Source of the DNA: Aquamicrobium defluvii
GTDB taxonomy: Bacteria > Pseudomonadota > Alphaproteobacteria > Rhizobiales > Rhizobiaceae
Direction: 5' to 3'
Length of the DNA stretch: 64,000 nt
Assembly (NCBI RefSeq): GCF_004363725.1
Contig: NZ_SNZF01000009.1
Span: 84,104 to 148,103 of the forward strand
This document shows, piece after piece, positions 35,399-44,920 of the stretch (its first letter is position 1; each line of letters starts with the position of its first letter). The notes under the pieces were generated by a model. That model searched no databases. It saw only the letters and a program-made list of their open reading frames with translations, and was not told the DNA's origin. The position numbers and the translations under genes were made by a program.

Positions 35399-36937
35399 TT
35401 ACTCTTGCGCCTCGCCTGCCGCGACAAAAAACTGGCCGGCAGCGTGGCGCGCACGGTACATTGTGCGGTACTTGCAGCGCGCTGCAGCCATAGTTCCTCC
35501 GTCCGTTATGCCGGTTCGCAGAGAACCGGTTAACGATGATTTTGACCAGTCGGCGAACAGAAGTGGTTTCGATATTCTCACGACCGAATCGCCGGCTACC
35601 GCCCGCAATCTTGAAAGGAATTCTGAATCGGCTCCGAACGGGACCGTCTCGTAGAATCCCAGATTCTGCACCACCCAATCCTTCCTGTAGCAGAGGGAGG
35701 ACTGATCCTCCTGAACATAGCCTCGCTGCCGCGGCCTGATGCCGATATCCTCATTGATACGGAGAAGATTGCCGATCGTCGCTATCGAATCCCCATTTTC
35801 CATCAAGGGCGTGACCAACTCCTCGATCTTGACGGGATGGGCCCAGTCGTCGGAATCGTTGCAGGTGAAGAACTTGCCCTTTGCTTCATGCAGGGCCCTG
35901 TTTCTGGCCCGATAGGTGCCGCCATTCTGCGGTTGGCGGAAAACCCGCACGCGAGGGTCGCGCCGTGCAATCAGCGTTGCAATTTCTACCGTGGTATCAC
36001 CGCTGCAGTCGTCAACTACCAAGATTTCGATGTTCTTGTAGGTTTGACGCAGAAGACTCTCGATTACCGGCCCGAGCGTCGCCGCCGAATTGAAGGTCGA
36101 CATGGCTATGCTCACCAGCGGGCCGGTCGGGAACCGTTTGTCGGCGGCAGAGGTCAGGTTCGTAACAGATAAGGCCCTGTCCTCGCTTTTCAGACCTATC
36201 TCCGACAACCCGAGCATTGCCAGAGCCCTGTTGAAATCTGCCAGTTGCCCAGCGAAATCTCCGCGCCGCAATCTCAGATTCGACCAGAAGAAGAACAAGT
36301 CCGGCGACACCGAGGAACCTCGTGATTTCAGGCCATGCCTCAGACATGCCTCCGCCCCCAGATAATTCAACGCCGTATTGTTGGCGAATATCTCTTCCTT
36401 CAGGGTCATCTTGAATTTTGTTTCGCCGGCAATGTGATCGAGGATCGATCCAAGCAGGTGTTTGTTGTCGAGAAGATATGCCTCGCCCAGCATCCTTAAG
36501 AGGGAGCGCTGATCAAATGCACCCAGAATCAGGGTATCCTGAGCGAACTCCCTCGCTTCCTTGAATTTTCCGACCAGAAGCAGCGCTATGAAATAGTCCA
36601 GCCGGAAGGTGGGATGCAGCCAAAGGCGCGTTGGGATTTGCGACGATGCGGCAAGGAGCGCCTCGGGCTCACCGGTTTCCAGGCACTCCTTGGCAAATCG
36701 ACGGTATTGCAGGATTTCGGACGGCTCTGTCTTCCTCGTCGGGGGCGCATATGCGGGATGTGGGTCCGCATAACCCGCGCTGTCGCCACCCGGCCGTTCG
36801 CCGAACCGACGGATGTAATACTCGTCATATGTGGCGAAGCCTGAAACCGTAGTGTGATTGACGCTTTTCCGAAGCGAATACGACAGGCGTGGCGGCAGAT
36901 TTGCGTTGATACGTTGCCAGAGGGATAGCTTCGCCAA
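35399..36937 (-). CDS. glycosyltransferase family 2 with helical N-terminal extension
   Basis: 512 residues from the TTG at 36937, with AAAGGG seven bases upstream. Residues about 75-255 are helical and repeat-like (TPR-type). The GT-A domain follows: VSIAMSTFNSAATLGPVIESLL, ILVVDDCSGDTT, NGGTYRARNRALHEAKGKF and a DxD-like NDSDDW. No signal peptide or membrane segment. It converges with the preceding glycosyltransferase, so the two probably act on the same glycan but are controlled separately. Confidence 0.82.
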   Translation of the reverse strand: MAKLSLWQRINANLPPRLSYSLRKSVNHTTVSGFATYDEYYIRRFGERPGGDSAGYADPHPAYAPPTRKTEPSEILQYRRFAKECLETGEPEALLAASSQIPTRLWLHPTFRLDYFIALLLVGKFKEAREFAQDTLILGAFDQRSLLRMLGEAYLLDNKHLLGSILDHIAGETKFKMTLKEEIFANNTALNYLGAEACLRHGLKSRGSSVSPDLFFFWSNLRLRRGDFAGQLADFNRALAMLGLSEIGLKSEDRALSVTNLTSAADKRFPTGPLVSIAMSTFNSAATLGPVIESLLRQTYKNIEILVVDDCSGDTTVEIATLIARRDPRVRVFRQPQNGGTYRARNRALHEAKGKFFTCNDSDDWAHPVKIEELVTPLMENGDSIATIGNLLRINEDIGIRPRQRGYVQEDQSSLCYRKDWVVQNLGFYETVPFGADSEFLSRLRAVAGDSVVRISKPLLFADWSKSSLTGSLRTGITDGGTMAAARCKYRTMYRARHAAGQFFVAAGEAQE

Positions 36938-37187
36938 TTCGATGCCCTTTCATTCCACCCCCCTCCGCGTGTTTAGAATAGCCATTCGTCAATTTTCAAG
37001 CCGAACAACCACAAAAATCGGATCATTCTTCGGCTTGTACGTGAAGTGTCTGTCTCTTTGCGGCATACAAACATGTAATGGTTCGCCCGATCGCGGTCCC
37101 ATTTTCTCACGCTTCGGAAAAGCCGGTCCGGTCATCATGGACAGCCCAGCATCTCAGGGATTTCCAGTCATTCGCAGCGGAGGCGGC

Positions 37188-37889
37188 TCAGAATCCCAGT
37201 TCGCCCTGCCCCTCGTCCATCGCGTCGACGGCTTCTGCCGCCAGCGCACGGGTGATGCGGCTATGTTCCTCAAGGGCCATGCGGTCGAGCCGGTCCACGA
37301 CCCGTATCGCCGTGGCAAGCGAACGCTCGATGCGGCGTACGAGATACTGGACCACCGACAGGTCCACCTCCACCTGCCGGTCCGCAAACAGCTTGGTGAT
37401 CACGCCGGCGAGCAGCATGTCGTCAGGCTCGTGGATTTCCACGGTCGGCGCCGTCCTGAGGCGCGAGACGAGATCGGGCAGGCGCACGCCCCAGGCCAGG
37501 GGAAACCGCCTGGCGGTCATCAGAAGATGGCTGCCATTGGCGCGGACGTGATTGATCAGGTGGAAAAGCCCGTTTTCGTCGATGGCCGCTCCATCGGCAT
37601 CGTCGATCAGAACCGGCCGAGGATCGAGCGTTCCGATCGCCTGCGAGAGCCTCGCCGGATGAAGCGCGACAGCCCCGGAAATGGAGCGCCAGATTTCGGC
37701 GAGATGCGTCTTGCCCGCCCCGGTCGGGCCTGACAGCACCATGACCGGCGCAGGCCAGTTCGGCCAGCGGTCGATCAGCGACACGGCCTCCTCATTCGCA
37801 GGCGAAACCACCAGTTCGTCACGCGAATAGCCGGGGGCATGGCTGAAATCCAGCGGCAACTGTCGGGGTCTGTTCATCTCCTGCACCAT
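37188..37889 (-). CDS. hdaA: DnaA inactivator HdaA
   Basis: 233 residues, or 229 from the second ATG at 37877. N-terminal clamp-binding motif QLPLDF, then an AAA+ domain with Walker A SGPTGAGKTHLAEIW and Walker B RPVLIDDADG. It lacks the DNA-binding domain IV of DnaA. HdaA stimulates hydrolysis of DnaA-ATP on the sliding clamp to stop re-initiation. It follows the AI-2E-type permease gene by nine bases. Confidence 0.9.
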   Translation of the reverse strand: MVQEMNRPRQLPLDFSHAPGYSRDELVVSPANEEAVSLIDRWPNWPAPVMVLSGPTGAGKTHLAEIWRSISGAVALHPARLSQAIGTLDPRPVLIDDADGAAIDENGLFHLINHVRANGSHLLMTARRFPLAWGVRLPDLVSRLRTAPTVEIHEPDDMLLAGVITKLFADRQVEVDLSVVQYLVRRIERSLATAIRVVDRLDRMALEEHSRITRALAAEAVDAMDEGQGELGF

Positions 37890-37898
37890 GCCGGGGCG

Positions 37899-39068
37899 TC
37901 AGTCGCCGGCACCCGGAGCGTCGGCGCGCGCGACCGCCGGCGCCTCCTCGTCCCCTGTCCCCTTGTAGAAAGGGGATTCCAGATAGCGCGACAAGGCGAA
38001 CCGCACCAGAACCGCGATTGCGGCCGCAGCCGGAACCGCAATCAGCAGGCCGACGAAGCCGAACAATGCACCGAACGCAAACAGCGCGAACATCAGCCAT
38101 ACCGGATGCAGGCCGACGCTCTTTCCGACCAGCTTGGGCTGGAGGATGTTGCCTTCAATGAACTGGCCCGCAAAAAACACGAAAGCCACGACAACGACCA
38201 TGATCCAGTCCGGCCAGAACTGCACGAAGGCGACACCTACGGCCAGCACAAGCCCGGTGAGTGAGCCGACATAGGGAATGAAGCTGATCAGGCCGGCAAA
38301 CAGTCCGATCAGGATGCCGAAATTGAGGCCGGTCAGGGTGAGGCCGACGGCGTACATGCATCCCAGAACCAGACACAGCGTGCCCTGTCCCCGCACGAAT
38401 CCCGCCGTTGCGGTGTTGATGTCGGAAAAGATCGCCCGCACCGTTTCAACATGGTCGCGCGGCACCCAGCTGTCGACCACCGCGATCATGCGATCCCAGT
38501 CGAGCAGCATGTAGAAGGCGACGACCGGCGTCACCACCAGCAGGCTGACCACGGAGACCAGCGCCATGCCGGAACTCCAGATCGACTGGAACAGGGTCGT
38601 CAGCAGACCGAAACCGGAGGTCAGCAGCGAGTTGAGTCCCTCCTTCAATCCGGCGGCGTCGACGCCAAACCGGCGCTCCAGCCATTGCGGATCGAAATTC
38701 GTCACCAGCGACTGAAGCCGCGTCACGTACTCGGGAAGCTTGGCTGCAAAATCCGCCATCTGCGAGGCCAGCACCGGCACCAGAACCACGATCGCCAGCA
38801 CCAGAACGATGATGAAGGCGAAGAGGATGACGATGGTGGCCATCAGTCGCGACAGGCCAAGGCGTTGCAGACGGTCCGCCACGGGATCGAGGAAGTAGGC
38901 CAGCGCCATGCCGGCCACGAACGGCAGCAAGATACCGGAAAAGACATAGAGGAAGATGATCAGCGCCACGGTCGCCGCGCCCCAGAACAGCGCTTGCCGC
39001 CGCAATGTCACGGACATGTCCGGGCGGGCGGGGCCGCCATCAGTTCTGGATCGTGCTGCCTTTGCCAT
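37899..39068 (-). CDS. AI-2E family transporter (PerM-like)
   Basis: 389 residues with about seven to eight membrane segments and the family core region LVLGCMYAVGLTLTGLNFGILIGLFAGLISFIPYVGS (two blocks). The C-terminus is cytoplasmic and charged. Despite the family name, most members are not proven AI-2 exporters. Paired with hdaA as in many Rhizobiales. Start at 39068; ATG 39014 is an alternative that begins at the first conserved residues. Confidence 0.85.
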   Translation of the reverse strand: MAKAARSRTDGGPARPDMSVTLRRQALFWGAATVALIIFLYVFSGILLPFVAGMALAYFLDPVADRLQRLGLSRLMATIVILFAFIIVLVLAIVVLVPVLASQMADFAAKLPEYVTRLQSLVTNFDPQWLERRFGVDAAGLKEGLNSLLTSGFGLLTTLFQSIWSSGMALVSVVSLLVVTPVVAFYMLLDWDRMIAVVDSWVPRDHVETVRAIFSDINTATAGFVRGQGTLCLVLGCMYAVGLTLTGLNFGILIGLFAGLISFIPYVGSLTGLVLAVGVAFVQFWPDWIMVVVVAFVFFAGQFIEGNILQPKLVGKSVGLHPVWLMFALFAFGALFGFVGLLIAVPAAAAIAVLVRFALSRYLESPFYKGTGDEEAPAVARADAPGAGD

Positions 39069-39213
39069 TGCCGTTCATGTGCCTCAGCCAGCAGACGAGA
39101 TAGGATGCTGCCGAAGCCACGGTCAAGAGGCCCCGCAGGATTATCGGCAACTGGTGCAACGAGCCGAAGCGACGCGCAACGAAACCATGGACGCCAGCAA
39201 AGGCGCCTGCCAT
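39040..39213 (-). CDS. possible small membrane protein (weak)
   Basis: 57 residues, reading MAGAFAGVHGFVARRFG then a hydrophobic PIILRGLLTVASAASYLVCWL. The frame is open, without a start, back to about 39390 ([17 protein letters not shown] lies upstream). HGFVARRFG is faintly like the DGxxAR motif of CDP-alcohol phosphatidyltransferases, a gene often found at this position in relatives, so this may be a remnant. No ribosome site. The rest of the 358-base gap before purM (39069-39426) shows nothing else. Confidence 0.2.
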   Translation of the reverse strand: MAGAFAGVHGFVARRFGSLHQLPIILRGLLTVASAASYLVCWLRHMNGNGKGSTIQN

Positions 39214-39426
39214 CTTGAAGCCGGCGAGAAAAGCCGGTCCCGGCTCGCCTGAACAGACAAGATAAAAGATCGGCGACCGGAAGCGGCCGCTTGGGTCCGG
39301 CAGGGAAAAGACCGCACATGCGCCCTGCCCGGCAGGCTTTCCCCAATTCCCTGCTCCCCTGCATCTGCGCTACCTTGCGGGATGGGGCGGTTCATGCGAA
39401 GAGCCCGCCATAGCAAGGGGAAAGCG

Positions 39427-40491
39427 ATGGCCGAGCGCAAGACCGGGCTGACTTATGCCGAAGCTGGCGTCGATATCGATGCCGGCAATCTGATGGTGGA
39501 AAAGATCAAGCCGCTGGTGCGCGCCACCCGCCGGCCCGGTGCCGATGGTGAAATCGGCGGGTTCGGCGGGCTGTTCGACCTCAGGGCGGCTGGCTTCACC
39601 GACCCTGTTCTGGTGGCTGCCAATGACGGCGTCGGCACCAAGCTCAAGATCGCCATCGATGCCGGAAAGCACGACACGATCGGAATCGATCTCGTCGCCA
39701 TGTGCGTCAACGACCTCGTCGTGCAGGGCGCCGAACCTCTGTTCTTCCTCGACTATCTCGCCACCGGCAAGCTCGACCCCGAGCAGGGTGCGGCCATCGT
39801 CGGTGGCATCGCGAAGGGATGCCGCGAGGCGGGATGCGCGCTGATCGGCGGCGAGACGGCCGAAATGCCGGGCATGTATCATGGCGACGATTACGACCTC
39901 GCCGGCTTTGCAGTGGGCGCGGCTGAACGCGGCCAGTTGCTGCCGAGCGACGACATCGTCGAAGGCGACGTGATTCTCGGCCTCGCCTCTTCCGGCGTGC
40001 ACTCCAATGGCTATTCGCTCGTGCGCCGCATCGTGGCCGCTTTGGGCCTCGGCTGGAGCGATCCTGCGCCATTCGACAAGGGCCAGTCGCTTGCCGAAGC
40101 CTTGCTGGAGCCGACCAGAATCTACGTGAAGCCCGTGCTCAGGGCGATCCGTGAAACCCATGGCATCAAGGCGCTGGCGCATATCACCGGCGGCGGCTTT
40201 CCGGAGAACATTCCGCGCGTGCTGTCGGGGGATTTTTCGGCCGAGCTCGACCTCGACGCCATTCAGGCACCACCGGTGTTTTCGTGGCTGGCAAGGACCG
40301 GCGGCGTTGAGGCCAACGAAATGATGCGCACCTTCAACTGCGGCATCGGCATGGTTGTCGTGGTGGCCTCGGGACAGGCAGCACAGATCGCGGCGGTGCT
40401 TCAGGGTGCGGGCGAGACGGTTACATCAATCGGCCGCATCGTGCCGCGCCGCGACACCGGCGTGATTTATCGGGGGAGCATCGGCCTATGA
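39427..40491 (+). CDS. purM: phosphoribosylformylglycinamidine cyclo-ligase PurM
   Basis: 354 residues from the ATG at 39427 (AAGGGGA just upstream). Converts FGAM to aminoimidazole ribotide with ATP. Landmarks are [46 protein letters not shown] and [12 protein letters not shown]. It overlaps purN by four bases (ATGA). Confidence 0.96.
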   Translation: MAERKTGLTYAEAGVDIDAGNLMVEKIKPLVRATRRPGADGEIGGFGGLFDLRAAGFTDPVLVAANDGVGTKLKIAIDAGKHDTIGIDLVAMCVNDLVVQGAEPLFFLDYLATGKLDPEQGAAIVGGIAKGCREAGCALIGGETAEMPGMYHGDDYDLAGFAVGAAERGQLLPSDDIVEGDVILGLASSGVHSNGYSLVRRIVAALGLGWSDPAPFDKGQSLAEALLEPTRIYVKPVLRAIRETHGIKALAHITGGGFPENIPRVLSGDFSAELDLDAIQAPPVFSWLARTGGVEANEMMRTFNCGIGMVVVVASGQAAQIAAVLQGAGETVTSIGRIVPRRDTGVIYRGSIGL

Positions 40492-41201
40492 CAGTTCAGC
40501 GCAAACGCACGGTGGTGCTGATTTCCGGGCGCGGCTCCAACATGAGCGCGCTCATCGAAGCGGCATCCGACCCGGCCTATCCCGCAGAGATTGTCGGCGT
40601 CATATCCGACAAGGCGGATGCCCACGGCCTGCGTGTCGCTGCCGCGCGCGGCATTCCCACCCGCACCGTGCTGCGCAGCGACTATGCCAGCAAGGCACAT
40701 CACGATGCCGCCATCGACGCCGCACTGGCGGGATTCAGGGCGGAGATCGTCGCGCTTGCGGGATATATGCGCCTGCTGACAGCTTCTTTCGTGGAGAAGT
40801 GGCTCGGCCGGATGATCAACATCCACCCTTCCCTGCTGCCGGCCTTCAAGGGGCTCGAACCGCACAGGCGCGCACTAGAGGCCGGCGTGAAGGTTCACGG
40901 CTGCACCGTGCATTTCGTGACCGCGGAAATGGATGACGGCCCCATCATCGCCCAGGCGGCGGTCCCGGTTCTCGCAGACGACACCGAGGCTTCGCTTGTC
41001 GCGCGCGTGCTCAGAGCCGAACATCCCCTTTATGTCCTGGCGCTCAGGATGCTCGCAGAGGGCAAGGTCGCCATGGCGGACGGCAAGGTTCGCTTTACCG
41101 CGGCGATGGGTCTGGTCGAAAATCCGGATCACGTGCTGATGTCTCCCGCCGATCTTCGCGATGAAGTCGACCTCGAAGCGCTGGCGCGTTTCACGCCCTG
41201 A
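40488..41201 (+). CDS. purN: phosphoribosylglycinamide formyltransferase PurN
   Basis: 237 residues. Transfers formyl from 10-formyl-THF to [16 protein letters not shown] binds the phosphate, and the catalytic [13 protein letters not shown] and [11 protein letters not shown] are present. About 25 residues longer at the C-terminus than the E. coli enzyme, as usual for Rhizobiales. Cotranscribed with purM. Confidence 0.95.
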   Translation: MTVQRKRTVVLISGRGSNMSALIEAASDPAYPAEIVGVISDKADAHGLRVAAARGIPTRTVLRSDYASKAHHDAAIDAALAGFRAEIVALAGYMRLLTASFVEKWLGRMINIHPSLLPAFKGLEPHRRALEAGVKVHGCTVHFVTAEMDDGPIIAQAAVPVLADDTEASLVARVLRAEHPLYVLALRMLAEGKVAMADGKVRFTAAMGLVENPDHVLMSPADLRDEVDLEALARFTP

Positions 41202-41207
41202 CCGGCG

Positions 41208-41723
41208 ATGCGCCGCCTTTTTCTCCTGAGACACGCAAAGTCGGCCTGGGACGATCCCGCGCTTTCCGATTTTGAGAGACCGCTGGCACCGCGCGGCAAA
41301 AAAGCCGCACCGCTGATGGGGCGGGAAATGACCCGGCGCGGCTGGCTGCCCGATCTTGCCGTGGTTTCATCGGCGGTCCGCACGCGCGAGACCTGGGAGC
41401 TTGCCGGCGCGCTACTGCCTGCACCTTGCCGCACGCATTTCACCGAAGCGATCTATGAAGCCGCGCCGTGGCACATACTGGCCGAAATCAACAGCGTTCC
41501 CGACGAGGTGGGGAACCTGCTTGTTGTCGGACACAATCCGGGACTGGAACTTCTTGCAAGGATGCTGGCCGGCCCCGGTTCCGCCGCCTCCGCGCTCAAT
41601 CGGCTGAACGCCAGGTTTCCGACTGCCGCGATTGCAAGCCTCGAAGTGGAATCGGACTGGGCGGAGCTTGGCGCCGCCTCGGCCCGTCTGACGGATATCA
41701 TCACGCCGAGGGAACTCGGCTGA
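41208..41723 (+). CDS. SixA-like histidine phosphatase
   Basis: 171 residues of the histidine phosphatase superfamily. The catalytic RHAKSAWDD (RH motif) opens the protein, and the second histidine is in VVGHNPGLELLA. SixA-type enzymes remove phosphate from histidine phosphotransfer domains. It starts six bases after purN and is followed by a terminator. Confidence 0.85.
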   Translation: MRRLFLLRHAKSAWDDPALSDFERPLAPRGKKAAPLMGREMTRRGWLPDLAVVSSAVRTRETWELAGALLPAPCRTHFTEAIYEAAPWHILAEINSVPDEVGNLLVVGHNPGLELLARMLAGPGSAASALNRLNARFPTAAIASLEVESDWAELGAASARLTDIITPRELG

Positions 41724-41727
41724 TTCT

Positions 41728-41776
41728 GGAGCGGCGGACGCCCGGACAGATCCGGTCTGCCGCTCCATCTGTTTGT
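41728..41776 (+). terminator. terminator after the purMN-sixA unit
   Basis: Outer stem GGAGCGGC / GCCGCTCC (41728-41735, 41759-41766), with a further dyad inside, followed by ATCTGTTTGTTTTC. It lies between convergent genes. Confidence 0.6.
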
Positions 41777-41827
41777 TTTCGCCGTATTTGTGCGACGTCG
41801 GGTGATTCAACCTGACTGCAAAATGCT

Positions 41828-43705
41828 CTATTCCGCTATGCCTTCCTCATATTCGGCGGACATTTCCAGCCAGCGTTCTTCGTGACCGCCCAGCTGCGTC
41901 ACGAGGTCGGAGCGCTCCTTGGCCAGTTTCGTGGCCTTTGCAGCGTCCTTTTCGTAAAGCGCCGGATCTCCCAGTTCGTCCTCGATCAGGTCGATGCGCT
42001 TGCGCAGCCGCTCCATCAACCCTTCGGTCGCCCTGATCTGCTTCGCCAGTGGCTCAAGCGCGGCACGACGCTGGGCGGCCTCGCGCCGCCGGTCGGCTTT
42101 CGATGCCTTCTCCGCCTCGCGCCTGTCGCGTCGGTCCGCCGGCTGCCCCGTAACCAGCGTCTTGTAGTCGTCGAGGTCGCCATCGAACGGCTGCACCGCG
42201 CCATCCCTGACAAGCCAGAGCCGGTCGGCGGTGGCTTCCAGCAGGTGGCGGTCGTGGCTGATGAGGATCACCGCGCCCGGAAAATCGTTCAGCGCGTGGA
42301 TCAGCGCTTCGCGGCTGTCGATGTCCAGATGGTTGGTCGGTTCGTCGAGGATGAACAGGTTCGGCCCCTCGAAGGCCGCAAGCCCCATCAGCAGCCGCGC
42401 CTTCTCGCCGCCGGAGAGGTCCTTTGCGGGAGTGTTCATCTTCTCGGTCGAAAGGCCGAACTGGGCCACCCGCGCCCGCACCTTCGATTCCGGCGCATCC
42501 GGCATCAGCCGCCGCACATGCTCGTAGGCGTTTTCCTCCGGCCTCAGATCGTCGAGCTGGTGCTGCGCGAAGATCGAGGTCTTCAGCCCGGGCGCGACGG
42601 TGATTGTCCCGGTCTCGGGGGCAAGGCGACCGGCCAGCAGCTTGGCGAAGGTGGACTTGCCGTTGCCGTTGGCACCCAGCAGCGCGATGCGGTCGTCATT
42701 GTCGATGCGCAGCGTCATGCGCTTCAGCACGGGCTTGCCCGGCTGATACCCGACATCCACGCCGGACAGTGCCACGATGGGCGAGGCCACGGTCTTTTGC
42801 GGCTCGGGGAACGAGAACGGCCGCACGCTGTCGTCCAGAACCGCACCAACAGGCTTCATGCGCTCCAGCGCCTTGATACGCGACTGCGCCTGTCTGGCCT
42901 TGGAAGCCTTGGCGCGAAACCGGTCGATGAAGGATTGCAGATGCTTGCGATGCGCCTCCTGCTTGGCGCGGCTTTTTTCCTGCAACTCCCGCTGCTCGGC
43001 AAGCTGGCGCTCGAACTGGTCGTAGCCGCCGCGCCAGAAGGTGAGCTTCTTGCTGTCGAGATGCACGATGGAGTTGACGGCGCGGTTGAGCAGGTCGCGG
43101 TCGTGGGAGATGAGCAGCACCGTATGCGGATATTTCGCCACATAGGTTTCCAGCCACAGCGTGCCTTCGAGGTCGAGATAGTTGGTGGGCTCGTCGAGCA
43201 GCAGCAGATCGGGCTCCGAGAACAGAACGGCGGCCAGCGCCACACGCATGCGCCAGCCGCCCGAGAAGGACGAGGCCGGGCGCTTTTGCGCCTCTTCGTC
43301 GAAGCCGAGGCCGGACAGGATGGTGGCCGCGCGCGCTTCCGCCGAATGAGCGTCGATGTCGGCGAGCCGGATGTGTATTTCGGCGATCCGGTGCGGATCG
43401 GTCGCCGTCTTCTCCTCCTCGAGAAGCGCCGCGCGCTCCTTGTCCGCCTTGAGCACGATTTCGATCAGGGGTTCCTCGGTTCCCGGAGCCTCCTGGGCCA
43501 CCTGCCCGATGCGCAGCCCCTTCGGCAGGCTGATCGAGCCCGTCTCGGAGGCCATATCGCCGGTGATGGCGCGAAACAGCGTGGTCTTGCCGGTGCCGTT
43601 GCGCCCGACAAGGCCGGCCTTGGTTCCGGCCGGAAGGGTAAGCGAAGCGTGGTCGAGCAGCAGACGTCCGGCAATTCGCAGCGAAAGGTCGTTTATGATC
43701 AGCAT
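41828..43705 (-). CDS. ABC-F family ATPase (Uup/EttA-like)
   Basis: 625 residues with two ABC domains and no membrane segments. Walker A copies GRNGTGKTTLF and GANGNGKSTFA; signatures SFSGGWRMRVALA and DLSGGEKARLLMG; Walker B copies LLLDEPTNYLD and FILDEPTNHLD. An arm/linker lies between them and a charged C-terminal coiled coil follows (about residues 525-610). ABC-F proteins act on ribosomes. The C-terminal domain favours a Uup-like assignment. Confidence 0.92.
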   Translation of the reverse strand: MLIINDLSLRIAGRLLLDHASLTLPAGTKAGLVGRNGTGKTTLFRAITGDMASETGSISLPKGLRIGQVAQEAPGTEEPLIEIVLKADKERAALLEEEKTATDPHRIAEIHIRLADIDAHSAEARAATILSGLGFDEEAQKRPASSFSGGWRMRVALAAVLFSEPDLLLLDEPTNYLDLEGTLWLETYVAKYPHTVLLISHDRDLLNRAVNSIVHLDSKKLTFWRGGYDQFERQLAEQRELQEKSRAKQEAHRKHLQSFIDRFRAKASKARQAQSRIKALERMKPVGAVLDDSVRPFSFPEPQKTVASPIVALSGVDVGYQPGKPVLKRMTLRIDNDDRIALLGANGNGKSTFAKLLAGRLAPETGTITVAPGLKTSIFAQHQLDDLRPEENAYEHVRRLMPDAPESKVRARVAQFGLSTEKMNTPAKDLSGGEKARLLMGLAAFEGPNLFILDEPTNHLDIDSREALIHALNDFPGAVILISHDRHLLEATADRLWLVRDGAVQPFDGDLDDYKTLVTGQPADRRDRREAEKASKADRRREAAQRRAALEPLAKQIRATEGLMERLRKRIDLIEDELGDPALYEKDAAKATKLAKERSDLVTQLGGHEERWLEMSAEYEEGIAE

Positions 43706-43765
43706 GGTCGCGCGTTTTGGCCTGCCGGCACGCCAATGGCAAGGCCGAAAGCATGGACCAGGCGA

Positions 43766-44278
43766 TCAGGCGTAGGCCCGGCCTTCTTCCACGCGCAGGA
43801 AATAGATGAGGTCGAGCGCCACGGAATCACGGCCCAGCATGGTCAGGATCGCGTGGGCCTGTCCGCGATGATGGGTCTGGTGGTTGAAGAAATGGCCAAG
43901 CGCCGGCGAAAGCCGCTGGGAAATGGTGCGCATGTCCGTCACCGTGGTGTAAACGAAGCGGCCGGCGAGGTCCTTGTCCTCGCGGCTTTCGATCCAGTCC
44001 AGAATGCGCCTGTCCTCGGTCTCGCGCGCGGCCCGCAGCGACGGCAGATCCTCATGAAGGATCGTGTCCAGACGTGTCGGCGCATCGCCTTCCCCGGTGA
44101 AGCGCTTCATCCAGATGCGGTCCGCCACGAGAATGTGATTGAGCGTGCCTGCCATGGAGCCGAACGCGGCCCCGACATCACGCGTGAACTCGTTGCCCGA
44201 AAGATCGGCCGCAGCGTCGTAGATGCGCCGGTTGGCCCACTGGTTGTAGGCTGCGAACATCGTGAAATGGCGTCTCAT
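43766..44278 (-). CDS. DinB family protein
   Basis: 170 residues from the ATG at 44278 (GGGAGAAG upstream). Four-helix-bundle metal-binding DinB/YfiT fold with the histidines of TLNHILVADRIWM and FFNHQTHHRGQAHAILT. Members include thiol-dependent S-transferases; the substrate is unknown. It is divergent from ndk. Confidence 0.85.
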   Translation of the reverse strand: MRRHFTMFAAYNQWANRRIYDAAADLSGNEFTRDVGAAFGSMAGTLNHILVADRIWMKRFTGEGDAPTRLDTILHEDLPSLRAARETEDRRILDWIESREDKDLAGRFVYTTVTDMRTISQRLSPALGHFFNHQTHHRGQAHAILTMLGRDSVALDLIYFLRVEEGRAYA

Positions 44279-44422
44279 GCACTTCTCCCGCGGCTGTGAC
44301 GGAACAGGTCCGGTCCGGCCGGGCAACATCGCCAGGCCCCCGCCTGTGCCTCCTCTTGGCAATAGGCCGGCTCACCTGTATAGAGCGCGCCACACAGCAA
44401 TCCAAATCCAGAAGGACGACCC

Positions 44423-44845
44423 ATGGCGCTCGAACGCACCTTTTCCATGATCAAGCCGGATGCCACCCGCCGCAACCTGACAGGCGCCATCACCAAGGCG
44501 CTCGAAGACGCCGGCCTGCGCGTCGTCGCGTCCCGCCGCGTGTGGATGAGCCGTCGTGAAGCCGAGGGCTTCTACGCCGTGCACAAGGAGCGCCCCTTCT
44601 TTGGCGAACTGGTCGAGTCCATGTCCTCCGGCCCGACCGTGGTCCAGGTTCTGGAAGGCGAGAACGCCATCGCGAAGAATCGCGAAGTGATGGGTGCGAC
44701 CAATCCGGCCGACGCTGCCGAAGGCACCATCCGCAAGACATTCGCCCTGTCGATCGGTGAGAACTCCGTTCACGGCTCCGATGCGCCGGAGACGGCCGCT
44801 CAGGAAATCAGATACTGGTTCTCCGACACGGAAATCGTCGGCTGA
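44423..44845 (+). CDS. ndk: nucleoside diphosphate kinase
   Basis: 140 residues. [15 protein letters not shown] opens the fold, and the autophosphorylated histidine is in [11 protein letters not shown]. Equilibrates (d)NDP and (d)NTP pools. Followed by a strong terminator; monocistronic. Confidence 0.96.
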   Translation: MALERTFSMIKPDATRRNLTGAITKALEDAGLRVVASRRVWMSRREAEGFYAVHKERPFFGELVESMSSGPTVVQVLEGENAIAKNREVMGATNPADAAEGTIRKTFALSIGENSVHGSDAPETAAQEIRYWFSDTEIVG

Positions 44846-44867
44846 TCGCAGCAGACCACGAAGAAGA

Positions 44868-44894
44868 AAGCCGGGGAATTTCCCCGGCTTTTTC
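44868..44894 (+). terminator. ndk terminator
   Basis: Perfect stem AAGCCGGGGAA / TTCCCCGGCTT followed by TTTT. Classic Rho-independent terminator, 23 bases past the ndk stop. Confidence 0.85.
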
Positions 44895-44920
44895 ATTTCC
44901 GGAACATGCGGTTGCCCGGC

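Noticed and set aside
36858..37733. 291-residue plus-strand open frame
   Set aside because: It covers hdaA in antisense; hdaA has the clamp motif and both Walker motifs.
41882..44299. 805-residue open frame on the plus strand
   Set aside because: It lies antisense to the ABC-F gene and DinB gene, which carry complete conserved motifs; long antisense frames are expected in GC-rich DNA.
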